From positions 37,819,992-37,883,991 of the forward strand of contig CM067069.1 in the NCBI GenBank assembly GCA_033980235.1: a stretch of 64,000 bases of DNA. Direction: 5' to 3'. The notes beneath the pieces were generated by a model. The model was not told the origin of the DNA and made no database searches. It worked only from the letters and a program-made list of their open reading frames with translations. Numbering within the stretch: the first letter of the stretch is position 1; each line of letters begins with the position of its first letter. The DNA is from Diadema setosum (Eukaryota; Echinodermata; Echinoidea; Diadematoida; Diadematidae). Positions 45,874 to 57,953 of this stretch are shown piece after piece. Made by a program: the position numbers and the translations under genes.

Positions 45874-45899
45874 ATGTGAACACATTATTTAACTCTGAG

Positions 45900-47720
45900 G
45901 TAAATAGACGCAAGCTCTGGTCTTTACTTGTAGCCGTAAGAGCTCACTTACTCCCCCGAAGTTTGATAATGATGGACCTATTGTACAACAGAGTGATATC
46001 ACTACTGTAATGACTTTGTACTTCAGCTTAGTGTTTAACCCCGCTTTATCTTTACCTGATGAACCTCCAATTTGTACGTTACCTATATCTGATCTGTTTG
46101 TTTCTATCTGTGAAGTCTACTCAGCTCTTCTTAGGTTACAGAAAAATAAATTTCCTAGCGGCGATGGAGTCCTCCAAGTTTACTTTCCAAAGTTGCTCTG
46201 GATATAGCATATCCACTCACCATTTTGTTCAATACATCACTGCGTTGTGGAAAACTTCCGGCATCCTGGAAATATGCCAATATCACCCCAGTTCATAAGA
46301 GTGGTAATATATCAATGATATCTAACTACCGTCCATTGGGTCTAACATCAGTTCTAAGCAAGGTTTCAGAAACTTTTTTGTCTAGGGCTTTGCAAAAATA
46401 TATTGACTCGTATGGGCTGATTTGCCCATTCCACCATTGGTTTACCAAAGTGACTAAAGTAATGAATGAAAGTTGTGTGACTAAAGTAATGATTGTGCAA
46501 CATCACTGGGCTTCCACACTAGACATGACTCGTGCACCAAGAATTGACGCAGTCTTCTTAAATATGACGAAGGCATTATTTATTGATTTTTTTTGACAAG
46601 ATGCCACATCACTTGTTGCTCTCCAAACTAGCGACTTAATTCAACAGTCAAGGGCAAATGTGGCATTTGATACGTTCATTTCTTTGTGATCGTATACAGT
46701 GTGTAGTGTTCATGGGCACCACTTCAGAATGGGTTAGAGTTCCATCAGATGTAGCGCAAGGTAGCGTTTAAGGGCCAAACCTGTTCGATGATATATTTGT
46801 TAATGATTTGTCTCATTCTGTGCCTTCCTACTGCGTCCTCTTTTCTTATGATGAGCATCATAGTCAGAGAGATTGTCTCATCAGCCGAAGAACACATACT
46901 CCAAGATGACCTTCGTGATTTGTATGTATGGGCCACCAACAATGAACTGTCATTCAATGCAACCAAAACAAATGTTATGCATGTGACCAGAAAGAGGCAC
47001 ATCTTGCCACCTCTTTATTACCTTGGTGAAACCTGTATTGAGCCCGTCTCCACCTTAAAATGTCTTGGCGTCATGATCAGTTCTGACTTTCGGTGGAACA
47101 CCCATGTAGATATCATAGTTTCTCGCTCGAACCGTGTCCTAGGATTCATAAAGCTTGATACCTGTGGTACATCTTCGAATTCCATCTTCTGCCTGTATAA
47201 ATTATTGGTACTTCCGATATTAGAGTATGGCAATCCTGCATGGCATCCCATGACTTTTCATCAAATTAACAGCTTGAAAGAGTCCAAAGAACTGCTACCT
47301 GGCTTGCACAGTGTCTCGTGCTATGGAGAGATGTCCTATGAGGATAGACTCCGTGTGCTACAATGGTTTTTCTACACAAAGAAACTACTTGTTATGTGCA
47401 TTTGCAATCAATTCCTTATAATTATGGTGCTTGTAGCTGCGACGCTCTTGTCAGCAACATGGTAATCAATCCCCGCCGGCTCACTACTTTGTCTTTTCGT
47501 AATCTTTTTTCCCGTACACAGTCTTTTTTCCTCTCCCCCTTGAGACGTGTCCCTGGTGTGTGGGATACATTGCCTGGCAATGTTAAAGACGAAGCTTTGC
47601 TCTACTCTTTCTTCTTTCTTGCGTACTTTGAAATCATTCATTCTGAGTCATTACTAGCTTCTCCTCTCCTCTTTCTGTTTCTCTCTATCATTTTTTCTAT
47701 CAATCTAATTTTCAACTAGT
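45900..47720 (+). pseudogene. Non-LTR retrotransposon: RT and C-terminal region, decayed
   Basis: Frames shift repeatedly but keep order: NKFPSGDGV, LPASWKYANITPVHKSGNIS, NYRPLGLTSVLSKVSETFLS, LRDLYVWATNNELSFNATKT, STLKCLGVMISSDFRWNTHV, LVLPILEYGNPAWHP, and a tail with FSRTQSFFLSPLR. These are RT fingers, palm and thumb and the post-RT region of a Jockey/CR1-like element. The FADD block is lost (46,800-46,870). It belongs with the part at 43,800-44,416. Confidence 0.8.
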
Positions 47721-47826
47721 TTGCCCCTTCTGTCCGACTGACTGGAGTGAACTCAATCAAATTTGATTTTGCTAATAAGGCTCTCATAATATAAGATATG
47801 GACATCTTATACGTGTACATGTATCT

Positions 47827-47835
47827 CCTCTCTCT

Positions 47836-47870
<35 letters not shown>
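47827..47870. repeat. (CT)n microsatellite
   Basis: Near-pure CT run. Confidence 0.9.
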
Positions 47871-48199
47871 CGATGCATTTCTTTTATACTGGAATACCTT
47901 CTCTCGGCACTCTTTATGTAGACAGTCCCTTTCTAATATGCACATGTAGGCTAAGATTGTACTTGTACCCTACTGAGGGTGGTTACTTCAGTTGCAAAAC
48001 TTGTTTAAAGTACACATGTAATTATCATGGCACGATTGATGTAATCATACAATTTCTTATTTTTCTTATTTATTGTTTTATTGACAATTACGCTGAATTA
48101 AGATTTGATATTACATTGATCTTTAATATGACATGGAGTGCGACATGAGGGCGCACAAGCTCCCGGGTAATAGAAAGGAAATCTCACACCGTTACATTT

Positions 48200-48345
48200 A
48201 TGGGGTCGTATAGTTTTTGTTGAGACTTAACTTCAGGTTTTTATCATTTTGTGGTGAGATAGTGAAAAACCTCTCATGAAATATGAAAGAGCATGCGATT
48301 TTATGAGAATTCCAACGTTAATTTGATGAAAATTGACTGTGGAAT
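48200..48345. mobile_element. T2-like MITE fragment related to 2,270-2,410
   Basis: GTTGAGACTTAACTTCAGGT, then AGAAAAACCTCTCATGAAATATGAAAG-like text, and GTTAATTTGATGAAAATTG match the element near 2.3 kb. Termini are not visible. The stretch 48,480-49,620 that follows holds GT-rich text and nothing recognisable. Confidence 0.5.
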
Positions 48346-48429
48346 TGTTGCGACAAAGATTGTCGCCCCCGGCTCGGGGTGGTTGCTCCGGTGTTATGCT
48401 TTGGTGGGATGGGTATGACTGGTAAGTTA

Positions 48430-48433
<4 letters not shown>

Positions 48434-48474
<41 letters not shown>
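48434..48474. repeat. (GT)n microsatellite
   Basis: Perfect GT run. Confidence 0.95.
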
Positions 48475-48477
<3 letters not shown>

Positions 48478-49626
48478 GAGTATAATAATACATTATGTAG
48501 AAACTGTACATGTGTGGTGGTTGTTTAGTGGTAGTGGTTTGTTTGTCTGTGTGTATACGTGTGCCTGTATGCGTACGTGTGTATGTGGGTATAGTGGCGT
48601 ATGTGTATATCAAAGGGTGTGTGATGATGCGTGCTTGTGGGCGCAGTTTTGTGCCTGCATGAGTATCTGAGGGGTTTGGTGTGTTGTGTGCGAGCGTTCG
48701 TGTGTCTACGTAAGCACGCAGGAGATAATAGGAACGAAACATTCAAGCAACACAATCCCACAACACGCGCAGCGCTCCATCACACACACGCACACACAAA
48801 CCGCTTGTTTTTGTAATTTTCATAATAGGCCTACTTGTCACTTAGTAAACGAAAGTGATTATTAAAACTTGTCACTTTGTCGTGTGTATCGAGTAGACCG
48901 CCATTCTAGACAAAATGTCCTTATGATGTGGTAGTCTGTATTAGGCCTACTTTATACTTTTGCATATTACTGAGTAATTATCATTATTCCCATTAAATTG
49001 TATAATATTGTGTCTTTACATCCCCCAAAATAATGATAACATCATGTCTTACAAGAATCTTTTTTTCAGAAATATTATTTAATCCAATGTTACATTTTTC
49101 ATATCCGAAAAAAAATCAAAAATCAATCTTAATCGAATTAACTAAAATTGCTACCAAGAGTGTCAAATAATGATTATAATAATGATAATTTCATTCAAAG
49201 TAATATTTAGAATAGAGTATTGTAATATTGATTTTGCCCTGACTTTGTACTTTCATTTTGTTAAAGCCAAAGTGTTGTTTTAGTAATTTGTAAAAAGTAC
49301 CTAAATGGTTATGCTGTTAGCCATGTGCATCTTTGAACCACGGGGGGGGGGGGGGGGGGGTGGGGGGTGGGGGATAATATCAGCAAAATTGAATATCTGG
49401 GCATGCCCAGATTTTTACAATGTGGATTTATGCAGAGCTCCATCTACTGGTCTTTCATTATTGAATTTTGTAATTCAAAATACCTCGAGTGTGTTTGATA
49501 TTTTTCCCTGGTATCTAACCAACCTGTGACGTATAGTTTTCAAGAGATTGAAAGAAAAGGAAACCTTTTTCAATTGAAACGACTTCCCAATGTTGATAAA
49601 TAAGACATAATGGATCATACGCATAA

Positions 49627-49958
49627 AGGTGGCCTCACACTATGCGTTTTTTTTTTTTTTTACTTGCGACTGCTTGCGGTTTCGAGAAGTCGCACGCGAT
49701 TCTCGACCGCATGCGACTTCACGCGACTTGGAGGCGTCCGCAAGCCTTGCGACCTCCTTGCGGCTGCTGTCAAATTTTGAACATGTTCAAAACCTTGCGA
49801 TCGTCTGCGGTTGCCTCTGCGAACCCTTGCGACCGGCTGAAATTTCGCAAGCCTTGCGGTCGTTGCGCTCACACTATGCGACTCGATGATTGCGATCTGG
49901 CAACCGCAACAGATCGCAAGCACTGCGATCGAAAAAAACTGAATAGTGTGAGGCCACC
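49627..49958. mobile_element. GGTGGCCTCACACTA MITE
   Basis: Ends are GGTGGCCTCACACTATGCG and the inverse TAGTGTGAGGCCACC. The interior is unusually GC-rich and packed with TTGCGATCG, GCATGCGAC and CTTGCGAC motifs. Its right end abuts the TTAA that borders the 9.4-kb element. Confidence 0.75.
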
Positions 49959-50279
49959 TTTAAAGGTATACTATTTTAATCTAGCAATGGCCTTTCCAAT
50001 GAAAATATGGGTCATATAGATATCAAAAATGGGAAAGTTCGGTTAAAAATTGTATCCATATTTTTTAGATGAATTTTTCATTTTCCATATTCTGACACTT
50101 TACCCGATGCTACGCCCCGCCCCTAAAAATAGGCGATATCGGATTCTCTCGATCATGTGACCTGTGACCTCACAACCAGAAGACCGACGCTTGATCCCAG
50201 TCGGTCATCGCGTATGTTACGTATGTTTCGAGTGGTGACACTTTCTGTTTCTTGAGTTGTTTTCGGATATTTAGCGAAA

Positions 50280-50645
50280 ATGCCACAGCGATGTGTTGTT
50301 GCAGGATGCAGCAACACCACAAAAAATGGGTTAGTTTGCATCAATTCCCAAATGACGAAAACGTTCGCCGAATGTGGACTGCAAAAGTTCAATTGATAGA
50401 GCAAAGTGGAGTGTGCCATCGATCGGAGAGCAGTGTGATTTGCGTGCCCATTTGATGACTTTCAAGGAAGACGATTTCGTCGAAAGTGGGAAGCATTCCC
50501 ACCAGTTTGGAATTTAAAAAAAAAAAGGCGAATGCTGAAGTCATCTGCGGTACCAAACATCCAGCTTGGAGCTGGACCTAGATTATCTGAGGAAAAAAAC
50601 ACCCAGGAGAGCAGCTGTGTAAAGCGAGAACAAATACGGATGAGG
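50280..50645 (+). pseudogene. THAP-domain exon, frameshifted
   Basis: It starts MPQRCVVAGCSNTTKNG, the first zinc-ligand pair (C-x4-C) of a THAP finger. A one-base slip then moves the reading to VSLHQFPNDENVRRMWTAKV, holding the family Trp. Further slips lead to RAKWSVPSIG and KEDDFVESGKHSHQFG, then KKRRMLKSSAVPNIQLGAGP and a GAGG|GTAAGT donor. THAP domains bind DNA and are the targeting module of several transposases. At least three indels in about 200 nt mean this exon cannot make the domain as written, whether by decay or sequence error. Confidence 0.75.
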
Positions 50646-52012
50646 GTAAGTTAGCCAGGCCAGGCCGTGCCCGTGCAGTGTCGATACGGGAACTACCACT
50701 AGTACGTGTATAATCTCTTATGTCACTGATCGCGGAGGCTGAGTGATTTATTATACCGGTACGATTGTGATTGTACTGTATACAAATGTATTCGCTATTA
50801 CTTAGCTCAACTATTCATTTGTGAAAATGACTCTTCATTTAGTTATGTCAGCTTTGTCAAGAACTCCAGCGGTGTTATTGGATAGCCGAACCATACAACC
50901 CAGGTCGGTGCGGCTATCCTTACCACCGTATGACTATGAGCAGACTTGACTGGGGATGCATGAAGGCGAGGGACGCGACTGCCGGCGCGGCCCCGCGCGC
51001 AGAGCTCTTGCATTCGCTTGCGCTAGCTCCTCCGTGCTACTAGCCTTAGCCAACTGAGCCTCGTACAGTAGTCGGCTCAGGGCCTGCTATCTTCCCCTCT
51101 CACGTTGAATCCTGCTTTTTGTGTGAAGGTTGCAATTTGAATGGACTATGAATCAAAGCTTGAATTTTGCTCTGGTATTCAACTGTAATAATCTGTTCAC
51201 CACTAGAATGGTTTAGTAGAGATGTCTGCAGTTACAGGTACTTGTAATGTTACGAATTTTGCCAGAATGTCCAAAATGCGAGGGTGTTGAATAATTTTGC
51301 ATGCAACCGTACTTTCATATGCCTACTATAGTGCTAATACATGTAGGCCTACTAATATCCCACGTGTACACATTTGTACTGGGAATTATCTGCTTCATTG
51401 AAGGAATTCAATGAAGCAGGTCCGCTTCAGGCATCAGCATAAAATGTATCTTGATATTTCGCTTGGTCTAAATTCAGTGACACATGCAGGGGTGAAAGAA
51501 TAGACAAAAAAACAAAAACAAAGAAAAAGAGGGATTTTGCGTGTTCTGCTTTGTATGTTTATGTATGCGGTGTGTGTTTGTATGGGTACCGTAACTTTTT
51601 CCAAAACTAATGAACCAAAAGTGGTCATAAACATTTCAAGATTTTTAGGACAGTTGCAATAGTCACAGTGTTTACCATATGCCTCTAATACCGCACAAAA
51701 CTGAACTGAAACCAGTAGAAAAGTGTAGCACTAATAAATTTTGTATTTGCGGTTACAAAGCTAGGTTACTAAGTAAATCCCGCTTCAAAAATGGGCTAAA
51801 GCTGGACTACAGTAAAAGGGATATCAGACATTTTGTGTGATACTCTTGCACTGAAGTGTGAATGCAATTCAAAGGAAACCTACAGTTGATGAATTCCCAA
51901 AATTGATTTCATACCTTAGAGCCCAAAGAATTCATTTGCTGGAGGTAGTACCAACAACCATTTTCTCTTTGATTTGCCTCTCCAATTCATTTTTTTTGTT
52001 CTTGATATCCAG

Positions 52013-52192
52013 ATACGAAAGTCGCTGAAAAGTTGGATGACATCATTTGCAGCACAACTCTTCTCAAAGATATCAAGAAGATGTCATGTGGGCAACAAAC
52101 TTCCTCTCTGGAATCATTTCACAGTGTGATTGATCAGTTTGCACCAAAGATGAAGTCATGTATACAGATACCATGGCATGCTTTGCAGGCAA
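52013..52192 (+). CDS. THAP-transposase C-terminal module, exon 1
   Basis: The exon follows TTGATATCCAG and ends GCAA|GTATAT in phase 1. It encodes AEKLDDIICSTTLLKDIKKM, then SCGQQTSSLESFHSVIDQFA and PKMKSCIQIPWHALQ. The S-L-E-S-F-H-S...F-A-P-K signature is the C-terminal portion of THAP-bearing Kolobok-type proteins (from memory). It is open and well spliced, unlike the THAP exon. No DDE catalytic exon was found between 50,645 and 52,013. Confidence 0.65.
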
Positions 52193-52654
52193 GTATATTT
52201 TTGTTTGTATTTTAATAGTTAATCTGTGCTCTTTCCCTTCCCCTGCCCTTCCAGCACCCCCACCACCACCACAAAAAAAGAAAGGAAAGAAATGTACTGA
52301 CTTGACTTCCCAATCTTTGTTTTACAACAAATATTTGAGTCTTCAGGTGTCTAAACAAGTCTTTCCTTATTTCAAAGACAATGTTTTAATGCACTTTACA
52401 ATTTCTAGGGACACATTGTTCCTTCCTACAATGACAATGGCCATGAGAATGAGAAGTAGAATACCTAAATTCACAAGGTAAAATCCAAGTGCCCCTCCCC
52501 ATCCATTAATATACTTAGCTATGCCATTTTGTCCTTTTATTTGAATGGTTGTTCCAATGTTATGTTACTACTGAACATTTTTTTCTACATATAACCTTGT
52601 GTCCAATGGCTGAGTTTCATCACCAAGTTCTTAATATTACTGTTGCAGGCTAAG

Positions 52655-52807
52655 CCAGGCTTCACCTTGCAGCATTGCATCACAACCCTAACAGTGACCG
52701 GCAACAAGCCACAACAGGTGAAGGAGAGCGTCATTTCATCATCATCAAGCCCAAATACAAGCCTGGATCAGCGACTGCAAAGCCCATCAAAGAACCTCCC
52801 ACCTACT
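52655..52807 (+). CDS. THAP-transposase C-terminal module, exon 2
   Basis: Entered in phase 1 after GCTAAG, it reads RLHLAALHHNPNSDRQQATT, then GEGERHFIIIKPKYKPGSAT and AKPIKEPPTY, and leaves in phase 1 at ACT|GTAAGT. An earlier AG (TTGCAG) would bring an in-frame TAA, so the AAG acceptor is preferred. The phase agrees with both neighbours. Confidence 0.65.
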
Positions 52808-53071
52808 GTAAGTTAAAGCTTTGATAAGCAAAATAGGATGCTGTCTAGTTTTGTCGTAGTAAGCCTACTTTGTACATAGAAAAATTATACAGTATATCAC
52901 TTGGTAATGGTAGTTATAACAGTGCTTCCCCGCTACAAAAAAAAAAAAAATAAATGCAGAAATAGGGGAAAATGTATCATTCAAAATAAAAGATATACTA
53001 CATTTTAATGTAAAGAAAACATCTGTGTGTTAATTTGTTTTATATCTTCCCCCTTTTTTTCTCTTCTATAG

Positions 53072-53235
53072 CATATGCTGAGGAACTCATGACTGAAGTT
53101 TCAGAGTATGACAGTGAGGCATCTCCACATGCAAGACAGCCATCACCACCTCCACTGTCCAGTGAACACACTTACCCATCAAAGGAAGATGTCATTCAAC
53201 AGCATCAGACCCAACTCAGTTCAGCCCATGAATGA
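53072..53235 (+). CDS. THAP-transposase C-terminal module, last exon
   Basis: It follows a TTCTCTTCTATAG acceptor and completes a Ser codon. It reads YAEELMTEVSEYDSEASPHA, then a Pro/Ser-rich tail and LSSAHE before TGA. The segment SYAEELMTEV continues the conserved end of the module; the rest looks disordered. Confidence 0.65.
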
Positions 53236-54817
53236 AGTGAGGTCGAGTGGATAAGAGTTCTTAGGACACAAGGCTACAAAGAAAAAAAATGCTGTCCAGT
53301 GGTAATTTATCATAGGAACAACCTTTAGAATAAATAAAAGGACAAAGTGGCTTAGATAGGATATATTGATGGGTATGGGATGGGGTGCACCATACAATTT
53401 TTTTTTCCCATTTTTGTCAGCCCACTGAAGGATAAGAGACTGAGGGATTGAAATGGTTTCTATCATCTACTTGTCTGTCATAACTTGTCTCCACCATGCT
53501 CAGTTTTGTCCAAACCTTTTTGGTACATGTACATAGTTCTTAGGGACAGTGGGATTTGGATGGAGTCAAAGGTCACACAGGTCAATGACTTTTAGCCTGC
53601 TTTAATTTTTTTTTGTGCAAGTTTTTCTATGTGCCAGTAACTGGGTGAGATATCCTCATGAAATTTGTCATTATTGGAAGTAAAAATATGTCACTAAAAC
53701 CAAAAGGCATCAGTACATCAAGTTTTAGAACCAAGGAAAGAGTTGATTGGATACTTGAATTTTGCAGTATATGTTGTAAAACAAATAAGCATTGTGTACA
53801 TTTATGATGGAGGACTTACATGTATGTCAAAATATGTTTTTATTTATTTCATTTTATTTATTTACTTATCAATCTATTATTTGTTGTATTTTTGTTGTAT
53901 TTTTCTTTTATGGGGGGAGGGGGTGTTAAATACAATGTACCTTCAATAAAGTTACCCCATAAAGGGTTTCCAGAAAGACCCATGGGATGTTTTATTGCAC
54001 CAAGCATTCTTGAGAGAAGAAAAATACAACGTAGGTGTCACAGAAGTATTTTGACAGTCTGGTTGTTAAGTATTGTTAGTAAGTACATGCATCACCACTT
54101 TTTGTATGCCTGATGGTATGGCCTGTATTGTCTGTCAATTAGCAAATTGTTGTGAAGATAACGCATTTATTGTTTGGTAAAATTCATGCATTCTTGCATA
54201 GATGGATCATATTGAAGTGTAGTTGTGTGTAAAGGTGAGATAACTTAGGTAGGTCAAAGGTTATGGATGTGGTATGCCTGAAAATACACATTTCTCAAGA
54301 TAACCAAGTATTGTTCAAGATACAATTAACATACAATACAATACAAAATACACAACACTTGTTGAATTAGCAACTGTAAGAGAGAGCTTTTTAGTTTCAT
54401 CCATGTTTTAGATTTTGAAGTACGATTCAGCTCGTACAGTGGAACCCTGTTATAACAAGTATTGAGGGACTATGAAAATTAGAATTACCTTGTTTTATGA
54501 ACTATCTCATTATAATACCTGGGTAGAAAAATAAATGTAAAAAGTTTGCTCTAATTTTTGTTGATATTTTAGCCATTCAAAAACTCATATTTGAACATTT
54601 GGTTAAATGTTCCTCACTAAAACGGTATTTGTATCCAGTATCATAAAACATTTCTACATGTATGTTGGTTGAATGTTGATACCTTTGAATCATCTCATAG
54701 AAGAATTCAAGCTTACGTCATCCATTGTGAGATGAATAAATGTAGAAGTACTACACAGCATTACATGGAAGGTGTTCTCTTGTTAATTTAAGCCAAATTC
54801 TACACAAGTTGTTTGTG

Positions 54818-54831
54818 TATATGTGTGTGTG

Positions 54832-54867
<36 letters not shown>

Positions 54868-54882
54868 GTGTATGTGTGTGTG
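54818..54882. repeat. (GT)n microsatellite inside the transposon
   Basis: Interrupted GT run of about 65 bp. Confidence 0.9.
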
Positions 54883-55987
54883 TTCTGAATTAGTAAGAAA
54901 ATCGCTATTTGGGTATTTTCATAATTACGGGGTCTAATTTATAAAATTGGAGTCCGTTACATCTGACAACCGCATGTTTTTGTTGCTTAGAGTACAGATA
55001 CAGAGAGCTGAGAAAGATTGTCAAAGGATTCTGTAAATGATATTACATCATCATGTTTAGAATCACTTTGAAATCTCTCTGTACTATTTGCATCTGTACT
55101 CGGCACCACAGAAACATGTGGGTGTCAAATGAATCAGGGCAAGAAACATTTCAAGGGAAGGAGATGGGTTGCTATGTAAAACCAAAAAACAAAAACAAAA
55201 AAAGATTTGTCACTCAAGAATACTTGTCACTGCATTGCATCACTTACATTTATTGTTTGATCATATCTAAATGTGTAACATGTGAGAAAGCCATGACATA
55301 ACTATAAATAATGCTCCACAAATCTACATGTTCATGGTCAGCAACTTTCACCTCATTTTGAAAGAGCAGGGAACATACCGACACTGGGGAAAAAGTACAA
55401 TGTACAAGCATTTCATGAGAACACAAAACTTGTCATTTCCCCACTTCAAAGTGTCATAGGAAAATAGGAAATGGATATGAATAGAAACAAGCTACATTAG
55501 TGGCAATAATATGATTTACAGCTTCATGACCTATCACTCTCATTAGGCATTTCCCTTCTCTATTTACAATTCATGCACGTTCAGTCTACCGGTATACGCT
55601 CTGCTTGAGTAGCATAAACATACTAGTATTGAATTATGATTACAACAGATTAGGACAAGATAAATACTATGTATAATAACCACATGCAGGAGATGTAAAT
55701 CAAAGCTACAAGAAAAGAAACAAATGCGGCACTATATTTGAACACATTAAAATTTGTATCACTGCAATACTCTCAAACTCAATAATTTGTTCTAAAGATA
55801 GATAGTAAGATACTAAGTAAAACAGAATACATGAAAAGCATCCAGAGTCTTGTAGAAATGGTTTCTGAACTTGACTTCTGGATTCTACTCAGAGGTTTAG
55901 CCATGGGTAATACAGTGCAACATGCAAGAAAAATAATCCCAATCCAAGTCCCTCAAATGTCACACTTGAAGATCCAAGAAACAAATT

Positions 55988-56138
55988 TTATATGTCCTCG
56001 AATCCCCTGTACACCTCGGATGGATAAGAGTAGGGGATGGTTGTGACGGCACATGAAGGAAGGCGAACACGAACCCTCCTGCCCAGAAAACCCCAACACC
56101 ACTGAGCCAGCTGGCTGTATGCAATGTGCCTTGATCGC
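55988..56138 (-). CDS. P2X7-intracellular-domain-like gene, last exon
   Basis: After a long polypyrimidine tract and TGCAG, the exon completes a Glu codon (phase 2) and reads RSRHIAYSQLAQWCWGFLGR, then RVRVRLPSCAVTTIPYSYPS and EVYRGFEDI with TAA. The block H-x-A-Y...W-C-W-G-x-L-G-R...V-R-L-P-S-C-A-V is typical of the multi-copy invertebrate proteins annotated P2X purinoceptor 7-like, which carry only the C-terminal cytosolic domain and no channel. It splices in frame with the exon at 56,853-57,094. Confidence 0.8.
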
Positions 56139-56852
56139 CTGCAAAAAAAAAAAAAAAAAAGGAAATACAAGAAAGACAAGGGGGTTAGCAAGCATGTTAA
56201 TACACTTGCATAATAATGTCAATACTTGAATGCATAGGCATAGAATTGTTTTTCCCCCCTTTTGATTTGTTCATGAATACATTATTCTCCTTAAACATCA
56301 CAGGATTTGATGTCATAGCATTGTACATGTAATTACCGAAAAGGCCTGAGGCTATAACATAGCTAGACAGAGAAGATCCCCCCCCCCCCCCAAAAAAAAA
56401 AGAAAAAAAAACAATAATAATAATAATAATAATGAACAGGTCCTAAGGAGGACCATGGAACTATGAAAATTACTTTGTTATACTATGGTACAAAAACACA
56501 AATTTTCATATAAAGAGCTGGGACCTGCAAAATGTTTAGATACATGTAACACATTGTATTAGCACTTTGTTATTTTTTTTTCCAACTAAAGGAAGTTCCA
56601 CTGTACAACCTTATAAAAGGGTTACGAATTATACTCTTACTTATCAGCAGTTATTTGCTATGAAAAATGTAACTAAAAGTGTTCTTTGTTGTTTCGAACT
56701 ACTTCCAATTTGGGGACATGTCAATAACATTTTTTATTTTACTGATGATACATAACTTTGTTATAGTGTAAACCATTCTCACAAATTTGATAAACTTCTA
56801 AAGTTCAATGGCGTGCATGTAGTAGCACATTTGCACTAGTATAGGTACTCAC

Positions 56853-57094
56853 TCATTCTCAGTTACATCCTTCCGGTGGTGACCCTCATACTGCTGTACA
56901 TACTGAAAATACGCTGTCTCCAGTACCCACCTGTCTAGACATACTGGCTGGAATCCTGGGTGCTCCGTGATGTAATTCAGGTCCTCCTCACCGTCAGTGT
57001 AGTCATTCATCTTCCTCACCAGTACAGGAATTCTTTGCAGCATATGGACTCCCTCACTGACTGCATTGGGATACACCCACAACTGCATGAACAC
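56853..57094 (-). CDS. P2X7-intracellular-domain-like gene, middle exon
   Basis: It starts after GATAATACAG and ends GAGAATGA|GTGAGT in phase 2. It encodes LWVYPNAVSEGVHMLQRIPV, then RKMNDYTDGEEDLNYITEHP and GFQPVCLDRWVLETAYFQYV, with EGHHRKDVTENE. The CITEHPGF...VCLDRWVL...AYFQY type signature is the core of the P2X7 C-terminal (ballast-like) domain. In relatives the segment before RIP is cysteine-rich and zinc-binding; here no Cys occurs until QPVC. The cellular role is unknown; being inside a transposon suggests an accessory function. Confidence 0.75.
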
Positions 57095-57455
57095 CTGTAT
57101 TATCAAAATAGAAAGCATGAACATAAAGTGATGCTAAAAGAGGTTGTTTAATATGTAGTTACTTCTGCAACAGTGAATTGTCTGCACACATTAATATATG
57201 AAATAGCCATGCAAGCGTGTACATACATGCAGCATACATGTACTATTCACATCCAACATTGCTGGGCTGCCATCTAGAAGTTGAGATGACCTCCGCAAGA
57301 TGTTGTGTTATACACGCAAAATATCTACAAAATGAGTCTATCACTATACATATACCAGAGGCGTCTCCCATAAAAACACCCCATTGTTTGTGAACGTTGG
57401 CTTGCCACCCCATGGCAATGCTCACCTGCTATATGCACATGTACTGTACTAAGTT

Positions 57456-57612
57456 TGTGGTAATCATCCACTTTAGTGGAATGTATATTTTTTGGTTGCC
57501 TGGCTTATTTCAGTTGAGGGTTTATTCCCTTCAAGTTTACCCAAGAGCTAAGGCTAAATATAGCAACCAAATACAATGTATATCCCACTAAAGTGAATGA
57601 TTGCCATAATCT
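57456..57612. repeat. Imperfect hairpin, about 55-bp arms
   Basis: TAATCATCCACTTTAGTGGA is mirrored by TCCCACTAAAGTGAATGATTG, and GGTTGCCTGGCTTATTT-like text by its diverged inverse. It lies in the first intron of the P2X7-like gene. Confidence 0.6.
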
Positions 57613-57704
57613 CTATGCAGTAAATAGCAGTTATTGGCACTATCATAAAATATAGTAGCTTTGTCACTCCAATGCTGTGTATTTTCTGCTGTAGTGGCAA
57701 TATT

Positions 57705-57953
57705 TGAAGGGTTTGTTTGCAAAAACCGATAAGTCCATTTTTGAAGATTTTAAAGTACGATCTCTGTCAAAAAGTACAAAATAATACCTTTTAAATGATA
57801 TATTGGTCAGTACATATAAAAGTATATTTTTGAAGTTATGGTCAAAAGAAGCAAAAATGTTCTTATTATTCTCTTTATTTTTCTTGAACTTTAATCGCAA
57901 ATATCTCCATTTGGCAAATATGGACTTATCGGTTTTTGCAAACAAACCCTTCA
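57705..57953. mobile_element. 249-bp MITE with perfect 34-bp TIRs
   Basis: The left end TGAAGGGTTTGTTTGCAAAA continues ACCGATAAGTCCAT, and the right end is its exact inverse over 34 bp. The interior is AT-rich and non-coding. The perfect termini indicate recent insertion into the larger transposon. Confidence 0.85.

Noticed and set aside
48233..48761. 169-residue His/Thr-rich frame
   Set aside because: It is driven by a (GT)n run and GT-rich sequence; the flanks belong to a MITE fragment.
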